Shown: positions 19,324 through 27,189 of the stretch, piece after piece
Position numbering within the stretch: the first letter of the stretch is position 1
Layout of the letters: each line of letters opens with the position of its first letter
Assembly: GCA_030426605.1 (NCBI GenBank)
Contig: JAUHXM010000001.1
Span: 62,001-126,000, forward strand
Source of the DNA: Phycisphaerae bacterium
GTDB taxonomy: Bacteria > Planctomycetota > Phycisphaerae > Phycisphaerales > UBA1924
DNA length: 64,000 bases
Reading direction: 5' to 3'
Notes under the pieces: generated by a model
What the model saw: only the letters and a program-made list of their open reading frames with translations
Databases searched by the model: none
What the model was told of the DNA's origin: nothing
Position numbers and translations under genes: made by a program

Positions 19324-21597
19324 ATGGACACGCCCACGCCGCGCACACGGCGGATCGAGCTGATCCTGCACCAGGTGGGGCGTCTGCCGACGCTGAGCCC
19401 GGTGGCGACGCGCCTGATGCACGTGGCGGGCGCCGACGACGCGGACCTCGACGAGATCATCGGGCTCATCGAGGCCGACCCGGCGCTGACGGCGATGGTC
19501 CTCGGGCTTGTCCGGCGTGCTGAGCACGGGCTGGGCGACAAGATCGAGACGGTTCGGCGCGCCGTCGTGATGCTCGGGCTCGAGGCGGTGCAGTCCGCGG
19601 TGCTCTCGGTGAGCGTCTACGAGCTCATGAACCAGCGCGGCAGCGATCTGGACCGGGCCGAGTTCGACGAGGACGAAGACGAGGGGAACGCGCCCGCGTT
19701 CGACCACGCGGGGCTGTGGAAGCACGCGGTATCCGTCGCGGTCGCGAGCGAGCTGATCGCGCGGTCCGAGCGGAAGCTCAAGGTCTCGCCCGAGGGGGCG
19801 TTTGTGAGCGGGCTGCTGGCGGACCTGGGTCGGCTGGCGCTCGATTTCGCGTTGCCGCGCGGGTATGCCCGGGTGCTGCGCGCCGCGGAAGTGCGCCAGT
19901 GCGACAGCGCGCCGATCGAGCGTGAGTTGCTCGGGCTCGACCACCACACCGCGGGGCGGCGTGTTGCCGAGCGTTGGGACCTGCCCGAGGCGGTGCGGGA
20001 GGTGATTTGGCTGCACGGGCAGGCGTTCGCCGGGCTTCCCGACGTGAAGTGGAAGATCGAGGTGGGCGTGGTGACGCTCGCCAAGGCGTGGGTGCGCGGG
20101 CTGCACCTCGGGTGGTCGGGCGACTTCGGCGAAGCGCCAACGCTCGCCGAGGCGTGCGACGGGATGGACATCAAGCCCGAGCGCATCGAGGAGCTGACGA
20201 AGGCGCTGATCGAGGGTGTTGCCGACCGGTGCAAGCTGCTCGGGCTCGACTCGCGCGCCGAACCGGGCATTTTGCTCGACTCGGTCAGCCGGGCCAACAG
20301 CCAGCTGAGCGTGCTCAACGAGCGGTTGGCGAAGCGTGCCAGGCAGGCCGCGGCGCAGGACCGGGCGCTCGAAGCGTGCGCGGCGTTCTGCAACACGGTG
20401 GCACCCGACGCGCCCGTCGTGGACGTGCTCGGGCGCGTCGCGGCGTCCGCCCACACCCTTATGGGGGGCGCGACGCTGGGCGTGGCGTACCGGGGATCAA
20501 CCGACGAAGCCTGGCAGGTCTGCCGGTTCGACACGCGCGGCGGGCTCATCGGCTCGACCGTCGCGGACGACGGGGCGTCGGGGGTGTCCGTCGCGAACGC
20601 GGCGACGACGCGGTGGGTCGTCGAAGCGCTCGGCGCGGACGATGACACGGTGCTCCGCTCGATGGGTGTCTGCTTCCCCGACCGGCGCATCGGGTCTGGC
20701 GACGGGCCCACGGCGGTGCTGATCTTCGACGGCGACCCGGGCGCCGCCGACCTCGAACGCTCGTGCATCGACGCGCTCATCGCGACGTGGGCGAGCGCCG
20801 TGCGGGCCGCGGCGCACCGCGAGGGGGCGTCGCGCCTGCGCGAATCGCTCGCGGACGCGAACCGGCGGATCTCCGAGATGCAGGCGCAGCTCACGGAGCG
20901 CGAGGCGATGGCGCGGTTGGGCGAGGTGACCGCGGGCGCCGCCCACGAGATGAACAACCCGCTGACGGTGATCCGCGGGCAGAGCCAGTTGCTCGCGTCG
21001 AGCGTGCGCGAGGCGGGCGATCGAGCGCGGGCGGCGAAGATCGCGGCGGCGGCGAAGGACGTCTCCGATCTCGTCACCAGCCTGCACCTGCTCAGCACGC
21101 CGCCGGCCCCAACCCTCGAACAGGCGGACCCCGATGACGTGGTCCGCGTCGCGATCCGCACGGCAACGCGCACGGCGTGCGCGTCGGGCGCGGAACCCGA
21201 GATTGAGATCGAGTCGGCGCAAGCCAATGCAATCAAGGTGCTTACGGATGTCGGCATGGCGAGCGACGCGTTGGCGCGTGTGATTATCAACGCGATCGAG
21301 GCCAATCCGGGCGGGAAAGTCCGCGTCGGCATTCAAACCGGCCTTTCGGATGGACGATGGCAGGTCTCGGTTGTGGATCGAGGTCCGGGCTTGAGCGCCC
21401 GGGCCCGCCGGCACGCGTTCGACCCGTTCTTCAGCGAGAAGACGGCGGGTCGGCAGCGCGGGCTCGGGCTCGCCGAGGCCCGGACGCTCGTCGAGCGCCT
21501 GGGCGGGCGGGTGCACCTGGCGAACGCGCCGGGCGGCGGGACGATCGCGACCGTGCAGTTTGGGGTGCCGGACCAAGGGACTGGTCTGGCGGCGTAG
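19324..21597 (+). CDS. HDOD-GAF-type histidine kinase
   Basis: 757-residue cytoplasmic sensor kinase without membrane helices. Residues 5-260 are an HDOD domain (LPTLSPVATRLMHV, IEADPALTAMVLGLV, VRRAVVMLGLEAV, LLADLGRLAL and DHHTAGRRVAERWDLPEAV); the His-Asp pair of true HD phosphohydrolases is absent. Residues about 345-510 look GAF-like. A coiled segment leads to the HisKA box with H541 in AAHEMNNPLTVI. The ATPase follows: N-box RVIINAIEANPGG, G1 VDRGPGL, F-box FDPFFSEK and G2 RGLGLAEARTLVERLGG. The closely spaced upstream response regulator is its likely target and the downstream pseudo-receiver a likely partner. ATG 19324 is used, with GTG 19321 directly before it. Confidence 0.92.
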   Translation: MDTPTPRTRRIELILHQVGRLPTLSPVATRLMHVAGADDADLDEIIGLIEADPALTAMVLGLVRRAEHGLGDKIETVRRAVVMLGLEAVQSAVLSVSVYELMNQRGSDLDRAEFDEDEDEGNAPAFDHAGLWKHAVSVAVASELIARSERKLKVSPEGAFVSGLLADLGRLALDFALPRGYARVLRAAEVRQCDSAPIERELLGLDHHTAGRRVAERWDLPEAVREVIWLHGQAFAGLPDVKWKIEVGVVTLAKAWVRGLHLGWSGDFGEAPTLAEACDGMDIKPERIEELTKALIEGVADRCKLLGLDSRAEPGILLDSVSRANSQLSVLNERLAKRARQAAAQDRALEACAAFCNTVAPDAPVVDVLGRVAASAHTLMGGATLGVAYRGSTDEAWQVCRFDTRGGLIGSTVADDGASGVSVANAATTRWVVEALGADDDTVLRSMGVCFPDRRIGSGDGPTAVLIFDGDPGAADLERSCIDALIATWASAVRAAAHREGASRLRESLADANRRISEMQAQLTEREAMARLGEVTAGAAHEMNNPLTVIRGQSQLLASSVREAGDRARAAKIAAAAKDVSDLVTSLHLLSTPPAPTLEQADPDDVVRVAIRTATRTACASGAEPEIEIESAQANAIKVLTDVGMASDALARVIINAIEANPGGKVRVGIQTGLSDGRWQVSVVDRGPGLSARARRHAFDPFFSEKTAGRQRGLGLAEARTLVERLGGRVHLANAPGGGTIATVQFGVPDQGTGLAA

Positions 21598-21631
21598 AGA
21601 CCGCGCCCGGCGCGGAGAAGGCAGGCCGTTG

Positions 21632-22801
21632 ATGGTGCCGGGCAGCGAACACAACAACACATCCCCCGTCGCGGGCGCGAGCGCCCAGGAGACGGGATCC
21701 GGCCCGGCGGCGTTGCCCGTCCGGGTGTTGATCGTCTCGGGGTCCGGGCGCGAGCGCGTCCGTCTGACCCGGATGCTCTCGCGGCACGTCGAGCAGCTCG
21801 GCGTCGCGCACTGCGGCGACGAAGCCCGCGAGGCGCTCGACGCGGGCACCTACGACCTGGCGATCATTGGTCGCCACCAGCCGGACGGGTGCGGCATCGA
21901 GCTCACCCGCGAGCTCCGCGACAAGTGCGTGGGGCTCGAAGCGGTCGTGATCTCCGACACCCCCACCCTCGACGACGCCGTCAGCGCGATGCGGGCGGGC
22001 GCGGTGGACATGATCGATTCGCTCGCGCCGACGCGCGAGCTCGGCGACCGCATCGCGCAGGCGGCGCGCACGGCCCGCGCCTCGCGCGACGCCCACGAAC
22101 GCACCCGGCGCCTCCAGCGCCTGTGCAAGCGCCTGAACCAGGCCCGCGAGGAGGTCGCGGACCACGTCGGGTCGCTGTGCAGCGAGCTCACCGAGGCGTA
22201 CCAGAACCTCAGCTCTCAGATCGGGGACGCCTCGATCTCGAGCGAGCTCAACAGCCTGCTGCGCCAGGAGCTCGACGTCGAGAGTCTGCTGCGCACGCTG
22301 CTGGAGTTCATGCTCGCGAAGATGGGCGCGACGAACGCGGGGGTGTTCCTGCCCTCGACGTCGGGCGATTTCTCGCTGGGCGCGTACGTCAACCACGACC
22401 AGCCGCGCGAGACGAGCGAGATGCTCTTCGATCACCTCGCCGACGCCGTGGCGCCGCGGTTCGAGGCTCAGACCGACGTGCTCGTAATGAACACCCCCGA
22501 GCTCATCGACGAGCACTTCGGGGACGATGCCCACTGGATCGGCGACGCCTCCGCGGCGGTCATCTCGTGCGGTGCCGACGACGAGTGCCTCGCGGTGCTC
22601 GTGCTGTTCCGCGACCGGTCCCGCCCGTACTCCGAGCAGGACGTGCGGCTCGTCGAGATGATCGCGGACCTCTTCGGCGCGCAGCTCGCCCGGGTGATCA
22701 AGGTCCACCACCGGCACCTGCCCGAGGAGGAATGGGGACGCTTCGACCCCGAGCACGACGAGCAGGACGAGGGCTGGGACGACTACGGGCTCGCGGCCTG
22801 A
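21632..22801 (+). CDS. degenerate receiver (pseudo-receiver) with GAF domain
   Basis: 389 residues. Residues 25-150 have the receiver fold (VRVLIVSGSGRERVRLTRML, then YDLAIIGRHQPDGCGIELTRELR, then VVISDT), but the acidic pocket reads SGSG and the phosphoacceptor position is G80, so it cannot be phosphorylated in the normal way. Residues 160-215 form a helical linker, and 215-365 a GAF domain (LLRTLLEFMLAKMGATNAGVF and SYLVLF-type strands). The C-terminus is acidic (EHDEQDEGWDD). It lies 34 nt after the HDOD-kinase stop. I infer that it senses a ligand through GAF and modulates the kinase or regulator by protein contact. No enzymatic output domain is visible. Confidence 0.85.
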   Translation: MVPGSEHNNTSPVAGASAQETGSGPAALPVRVLIVSGSGRERVRLTRMLSRHVEQLGVAHCGDEAREALDAGTYDLAIIGRHQPDGCGIELTRELRDKCVGLEAVVISDTPTLDDAVSAMRAGAVDMIDSLAPTRELGDRIAQAARTARASRDAHERTRRLQRLCKRLNQAREEVADHVGSLCSELTEAYQNLSSQIGDASISSELNSLLRQELDVESLLRTLLEFMLAKMGATNAGVFLPSTSGDFSLGAYVNHDQPRETSEMLFDHLADAVAPRFEAQTDVLVMNTPELIDEHFGDDAHWIGDASAAVISCGADDECLAVLVLFRDRSRPYSEQDVRLVEMIADLFGAQLARVIKVHHRHLPEEEWGRFDPEHDEQDEGWDDYGLAA

Positions 22802-22962
22802 GCGTCCTGAAACCGGCCTCCAACATTTCCTAAGAATGATCCCGAGCGGGCCTGGCCCCGCCGGGGTCTCAACCGAAATTCGTTCGCGCCTGAGGGGCGC
22901 GGTTCGGCGATACCATGCCCGCGAACGGGCCCGGCGGCGGGTGCGCGCGGGAGGTATCGATC

Positions 22963-23529
22963 ATGATGGACACGTTTCTTGGCGGGTGGGCGGCGTGGTT
23001 CACGGTCCCCGCGCTGCTCGGCACGGCGTTCCTGATCATCCAGATGATCGCCGGTGAGATCGGCGGGGACCTCGACGCGGACATCGATCTCGATGTCGAT
23101 GGTCACTCCGTCGGCGCTGAGATCGGCGCGATCTCGATGCAATCGCTCTCGGCGTTCGCGATGGGGGGCGGGTGGGTTGGGCTGACGGCCTACCGCGCGT
23201 TGGACTGGTCGCTCGGTCTGTCGATCATCGCGGCGCTGGTCGCGGGGTTCGCGACCGGGTGGGCGATCGTGATGCTGATGCGTCAGATGATGAAGCTGCA
23301 GGAATCGGGCAACATTTCGATCCGCGAGGCGATCGGGGAGCAGGGCACGACGACGGTCATGATCCCGCCGAGCGGCGAGGGGTCGGGGCGTGTGCGCGTG
23401 TCGGTCCGCAACCGCGGACGCGAATTCAACGCGATCCACCGGGGCGAAGACGTCATTACAAGCAACACGAGCGTCCGCGTGATCGACGTGAACGAGAGCG
23501 CGAACGCGCTCGTGGTGGAACGGGCATAA
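22963..23529 (+). CDS. NfeD/YuaF-like membrane protein
   Basis: 188 residues. ATG 22963 follows a strong GGGAGGT ribosome site at about 8 nt. Three hydrophobic segments lie near residues 8-30 (WFTVPALLGTAFLIIQMIAG), 55-75 and 80-105 (LSIIAALVAGFATGWAIVM), with an Asp-rich loop (GGDLDADIDLDVDG) between the first two. The C-terminal 75 residues are beta-rich (GEQGTTTVMIPP, GRVRVSVRNRGREFNA and SVRVIDV) like the OB-fold of NfeD proteins. The gene directly precedes flotillin, as yuaF precedes floT in Bacillus, which supports a joint role in membrane organisation. Confidence 0.85.
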   Translation: MMDTFLGGWAAWFTVPALLGTAFLIIQMIAGEIGGDLDADIDLDVDGHSVGAEIGAISMQSLSAFAMGGGWVGLTAYRALDWSLGLSIIAALVAGFATGWAIVMLMRQMMKLQESGNISIREAIGEQGTTTVMIPPSGEGSGRVRVSVRNRGREFNAIHRGEDVITSNTSVRVIDVNESANALVVERA

Positions 23530-23571
23530 CACGATCGCCTCGGCGCGGGGCGTGATCTGGGAGGGGAATCA

Positions 23572-25188
23572 ATGAGCGGATGGACACTGGCGACGGCTGC
23601 GAGCGACACCGGGAACGGGCCGGCGATCCTCGCCCTCGTGGGCGTGGGCGTGCTTCTGATCCTGCTGTTGTTCGCGTTGATGTTCATCGCGTCGCGGTAC
23701 CGGCGCTGCCCGCCGAACCGCGTGCTCGTCTTCTGGGGCAAGAGCGGCAACCGCGAGAAGCAGTGCATCACGAACGGCGCAAAGATCGTCTGGCCGATCA
23801 TCCAGGACTTCGGGTACATGTCGCTCGAGCCCCTGGTCATCGACATCCCGCTCGAGGGCGCGCTGTCTCTCAACAACATCCGCGTGAACGTGCCTTCGAC
23901 GTTCACCGTCGGCATCTCGACCGACCCGGTGATGATGAACAACGCGGCGGAACGTCTGCTGGGCATGCCGCCCAACGGCATCCGCGAGCAGGCGCAGGAC
24001 ATCATCCTGGGCCAGCTTCGTCTGGTGATCGCGACCCTGTCGATCGAGGAGATCAACAAGGACCGCGAGAAGTTCATGGGTCTCATCAACGAGAACGTGA
24101 CCCAGGAGATCAACAAGATCGGCCTCGAGCTGATCAACGTGAATATCCGAGACATCACGGACGAGTCCGGGTATATCTCGGCGATCGGTCAGCGGGCGGC
24201 GGCGGAAGCCATCAACCGCGCCAAGGTTGATGTCGCCGAGCAGGAACGCGAGGGCGCGATCGGTGAGGCGGCGGCGATCCGCGAGCGGAACGTCCGCGTC
24301 GCGCAGGAGAAGGCCCTGGCGGATCAGGGTCAGAAGGAAGCCGAGCGCCAGAAGCGCGTCGCGGTCGCGGCGTACGAGGCCGAGGCGGTCACGGGCGAGG
24401 TCCAGTCCAAGCGTGACCAGGACATCGCGATCGCCGAGCGGAACGCGGAGATGGTCGCGGCGGCGAAGCGGGCCGAGCAGGCCCAGCGCGTCCAGGTCGC
24501 GACGGCGGAAGCGAACGCGGTGGAGGGCGAGAACACCTCGCAGGAGGCGATCGCGGAGTCCACGGCGAAGCTCGCCGAGGTGCGCGCCGAGGCGAAGCGC
24601 CGGTCGGACGTCGCCGCGGCGATCGCGTCGCAGCGGATTTTCGAGGCGGAGCGCGAGCAGGAACTCGCGCGACTCGCCAAGGAACAGATCGCGCCGCAGG
24701 AGATTGAGAAGCAGCGCGTCGAGATCGAGGCCGAGGCCGTCGCCGAGCGGGCCCGCCGCGAGGCGAAGGGCGAGGCGGACGCGATCCTCGCGAAGTACGA
24801 GGCGGAAGCGAAGGGCGTGCAGCAGGTGCTCGAGGCGAAGGCCGAGGGCTACCGCAAGCTCGTCGAGGCGTGCGCCGAGAACCCGCAGGTCGCGCCCACG
24901 CTGCTCATGATCGAGCAGCTGCCCGAGCTCGTCCGCGAGCAGGTCAAGGCGATCAGCAACCTCCACATCGACAAGATCACCGTGTGGGACTCGGGCGCAA
25001 GCTCGGGCAAGGGCAACGCGACGGCGGACTTTCTGTCCGGCATGATCGGGTCGCTCCCTCAGGTGCACGAGCTGGCCAGGCAGGCCGGCATCGAGCTGCC
25101 CGGGGCGTTCGGGAGGATCGACGCGTCGGGCGAAGAGGAGCCCGCGACGCTCGCGAAGCGATCGGATACGCCACCCACCGACGCGTGA
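23572..25188 (+). CDS. flotillin, SPFH-domain membrane scaffold
   Basis: 538 residues, FloT/YuaG type. A single N-terminal helix (residues 18-42, LALVGVGVLLILLLFALMFI) anchors it, then an SPFH domain (CPPNRVLVFWGKSG, RVNVPSTFTVGIS and IGLELINVNIRDITDE), then a long Ala/Glu-rich coiled coil from about 215 to 430 with repeated EAxA units (EAEAVAERARREAKGEADA), and a C-terminal oligomerisation region ending in NADFLSGMIGS-like sequence. GAGGGG stands 6 nt before the ATG. It follows the NfeD-like gene by 42 nt, so they are one transcript. Expected to form detergent-resistant microdomain scaffolds in the inner membrane. Confidence 0.95.
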   Translation: MSGWTLATAASDTGNGPAILALVGVGVLLILLLFALMFIASRYRRCPPNRVLVFWGKSGNREKQCITNGAKIVWPIIQDFGYMSLEPLVIDIPLEGALSLNNIRVNVPSTFTVGISTDPVMMNNAAERLLGMPPNGIREQAQDIILGQLRLVIATLSIEEINKDREKFMGLINENVTQEINKIGLELINVNIRDITDESGYISAIGQRAAAEAINRAKVDVAEQEREGAIGEAAAIRERNVRVAQEKALADQGQKEAERQKRVAVAAYEAEAVTGEVQSKRDQDIAIAERNAEMVAAAKRAEQAQRVQVATAEANAVEGENTSQEAIAESTAKLAEVRAEAKRRSDVAAAIASQRIFEAEREQELARLAKEQIAPQEIEKQRVEIEAEAVAERARREAKGEADAILAKYEAEAKGVQQVLEAKAEGYRKLVEACAENPQVAPTLLMIEQLPELVREQVKAISNLHIDKITVWDSGASSGKGNATADFLSGMIGSLPQVHELARQAGIELPGAFGRIDASGEEEPATLAKRSDTPPTDA

Positions 25189-25216
25189 ACGCACGCGACA
25201 AACTGAATTGAGCGCG

Positions 25217-25250
25217 CCGCCGGGTCAGTCGTCTGACTCGGCGGCTTTCG
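25217..25250 (+). terminator. intrinsic terminator of the flotillin operon, inside the opposing gene
   Basis: 13-bp stem (25217-25229 with 25234-25246, one G-T pair) and a 4-nt loop, followed by TTTCGTT on the plus strand. It starts 28 nt after the flotillin stop. The distal half of the hairpin lies within the last codons of the convergent zinc-ribbon gene. Confidence 0.75.
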
Positions 25251-25593
25251 TTGCGTCCCGCTCGGTCGGGTAGCCGGAGTCATCGAGCACTTTGTGCTGC
25301 TCGGCGAGGATCTTCAGCACCCGGGCGTACCCGTCCAGCGCGGTCTGCTTCGTCCGGCTGAGGTCTTCCAGCAACTCACGCCCGGAGTCGGCGTGCTTGC
25401 CCTCGCGCGAGCGGATGAACGATTCGGCGCCCTTGCCGTGGTGGTAGTAGCTCTGCAGCTCGTACCGCGCGACGAGCCCGTGGCACTCGGCGCAGATCAC
25501 GAAGACCGTCTGCGGGTGCCCGCTCTCGCGCACGAGCACGTCGTACACCCGGAACGACCGGCATTTCTGGCACTGCTGTCGATGGACTTCCAC
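25225..25593 (-). CDS. small zinc-ribbon protein
   Basis: 122 residues from a GTG at 25593 (VEVHRQQCQKC), which has an excellent GGGAGG ribosome site 5 nt upstream. Two CxxC knuckles, CQKC near residue 8 and CAEC near residue 34 (VFVICAECHGLVARYEL), make a probable zinc ribbon. The rest is helical and charged, including GAESFIRSREGKHADSGRELLEDL and ALDGYARVLKILAEQHKVLDDSGYP. I do not recognise a named family. It is 46 nt downstream of the DASS transporter on the same strand and probably cotranscribed. Its 3' end overlaps the flotillin terminator hairpin. Confidence 0.8.
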   Translation of the reverse strand: MEVHRQQCQKCRSFRVYDVLVRESGHPQTVFVICAECHGLVARYELQSYYHHGKGAESFIRSREGKHADSGRELLEDLSRTKQTALDGYARVLKILAEQHKVLDDSGYPTERDATKAAESDD

Positions 25594-25639
25594 GCGGCCC
25601 TCCCTCGGGCGTTGCCCGTGACACGCGACTGATCGCTGA

Positions 25640-27020
25640 CTACACAAAGCCTCCGAACCAACCCCACCACACGCGGGCGAATGTCAGCTCGACGGCGATC
25701 GCGGCGGCTGTGATGATCAGGCCGGGCTTGAGCATGTCCCCTACCGTCAGCTCGCCCGAGCTGAACGCGATCGCGTTCGGCGGCGTCGAGATCGGCAGCG
25801 GCATCGCGACCGAGCAGGCGAAGGCGACGGTGAGCAGCGCCTCCGGGCCCGCGGCCGCCCCGAGCCCGAGGACGATCGGCATCAGCAGGTTCGCGCTGGC
25901 GGTGTTGGACATCACGCTGGACATCCCCGCCGCCGCGACCGCGAGCACCGCGAGCACCGCCCACGTGGGGACGCCGTCGGTCGGCAGGTGCCCCACGAAC
26001 CAGGCGGCGAACCCGGATGCCGCCATCACGACGCCCAGGCAGAGCCCGCCGCCCATGATGAGCAGCACGTCCCACGACAGCCCTCGCAGGTCGTGGCGGT
26101 CCAGAACGCCCGTCGCGAACAGGACCACGACGGGCAGGAGCGCGACGGTGCCCGAGCTGAACCCGTGCCACGGACCGGTCAGCCAGCCCGCAACGGTGAG
26201 CACCGCGACCACCAGCACGAGCCGACGCCGCCACGAGACGCGGATGTCGTCGGTTCGTTGGCGTTCCAGCCGCACCGCGCCGCGCGAGCCGCGGTGGACG
26301 AGCAGCAGCGTCGCCCACACCACGCCCAGCATGATCAGCACGAACGGGATGCCCAGGAGCATCCAGCGCCCGAACCCGATCGGGTCGCCCGACTCGGCGA
26401 GGTATTGCACCGCGATCGCGTTGGGCGGCGTGCCGATCGGGGTGCCCACGCCCCCGATGTTCGCGGCGAAGGGCACCGCCAGGATAATCGCCTTGCGGGA
26501 TGCGTCGCCCGGTGCCAGTGAGCGGGCGATGGGCAGGCAGAGCGTGAGCATCATCGCCGTGGTCGCGGTGTTCGAGAGGAACATCGACAGGAACGCGCTG
26601 AGCGTCATGATGCCCGCGAGCAGCAGGGGCACCGAGCTGCCCGAGACGCGGATGACCCATCGCGCGAGCTGCTCGTCGTACCGGAGTTTGTTGAGCGCGG
26701 CCGACAGGCTGAGCCCGCCCAGGAAGAGCAGGATGATGTCAGAGAAGAACGGGCTCGTGAACGCGTCGCGCGAGACGGCCTCGCCCGCGCTCGCCAGCTC
26801 GGGGCCGAGCCAGACCTGCGCGAGCGCCAGGATCACGAAGCTCGTAACAAAGAGCGGGACCGCTTCGGTGATCCAGAGGGCCGCCGCGACGATCAGGATC
26901 GACAGGCCCGTCTGCCCGGGACCGTCGAGACCCATGGGCGCAAACCACCCGAGCAGCCCGGCGCCCACGCCGAGCGTCGCGATCGACCCCCCCACCACAC
27001 GCCTCGGCACGCCCCGCATG
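25640..27020 (-). CDS. SLC13/DASS-type sodium-coupled anion transporter
   Basis: About 459 residues with 11-12 membrane helices. Both copies of the family signature are present: SNTATTAMMLTLCLPIARSL followed by GTPIGTPPNAIAVQYL, and SNTASANLLMPIVLGL followed by LPISTPPNAIAF. These SNT and TPPN elements bind sodium and the carboxylate. Substrates of this family are dicarboxylates, tricarboxylates, sulfate or similar anions; the exact one cannot be read here. ATG 27020 is chosen, with GGTGGAG just upstream; the frame extends to 27118 but that part is Arg-rich and non-hydrophobic. The zinc-ribbon gene follows. A nested palindrome lies upstream. Confidence 0.92.
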
Positions 27021-27111
27021 CTCCACCGTCCCGTCTCAATCGGAACGATAGGAAACCGCACGCGATTCGAGAAGGGCAGGACGCGGGTCCGGCGTGCACT
27101 TCGTGCGGTTC

Positions 27112-27187
27112 GTGCCACTGACCCGTCCTCGGGTCAGTGCGGCTGCCGCGTGTTCAAGACACTGACCCGAGGACGGGTCAGTGGCAC
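27112..27187. repeat. nested palindrome, two perfect 28-nt arms each itself palindromic
   Basis: Arms 27112-27139 and 27160-27187 are exact inverted copies with a 20-nt centre. Each arm contains its own 10-bp hairpin (CACTGACCCG, 4-nt loop, CGGGTCAGTG). The element therefore can fold either as one long hairpin or as two short ones. It begins 2 nt past the stop of the VOC-domain gene on the minus strand and sits before the DASS transporter gene. It looks like a REP-pair (BIME-like) element and may end the VOC transcript. Confidence 0.85.
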
Positions 27188-27189
27188 GG

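Noticed and set aside
19340..20000. An active HD phosphohydrolase in the kinase protein
   Set aside because: The His-Asp pair is replaced (LLADLGRLAL), so it is HDOD, not a catalytic HD domain.
27112..27187. A CRISPR-like array
   Set aside because: Only two units, in inverted orientation, with self-complementary arms and no further repeats or cas genes.
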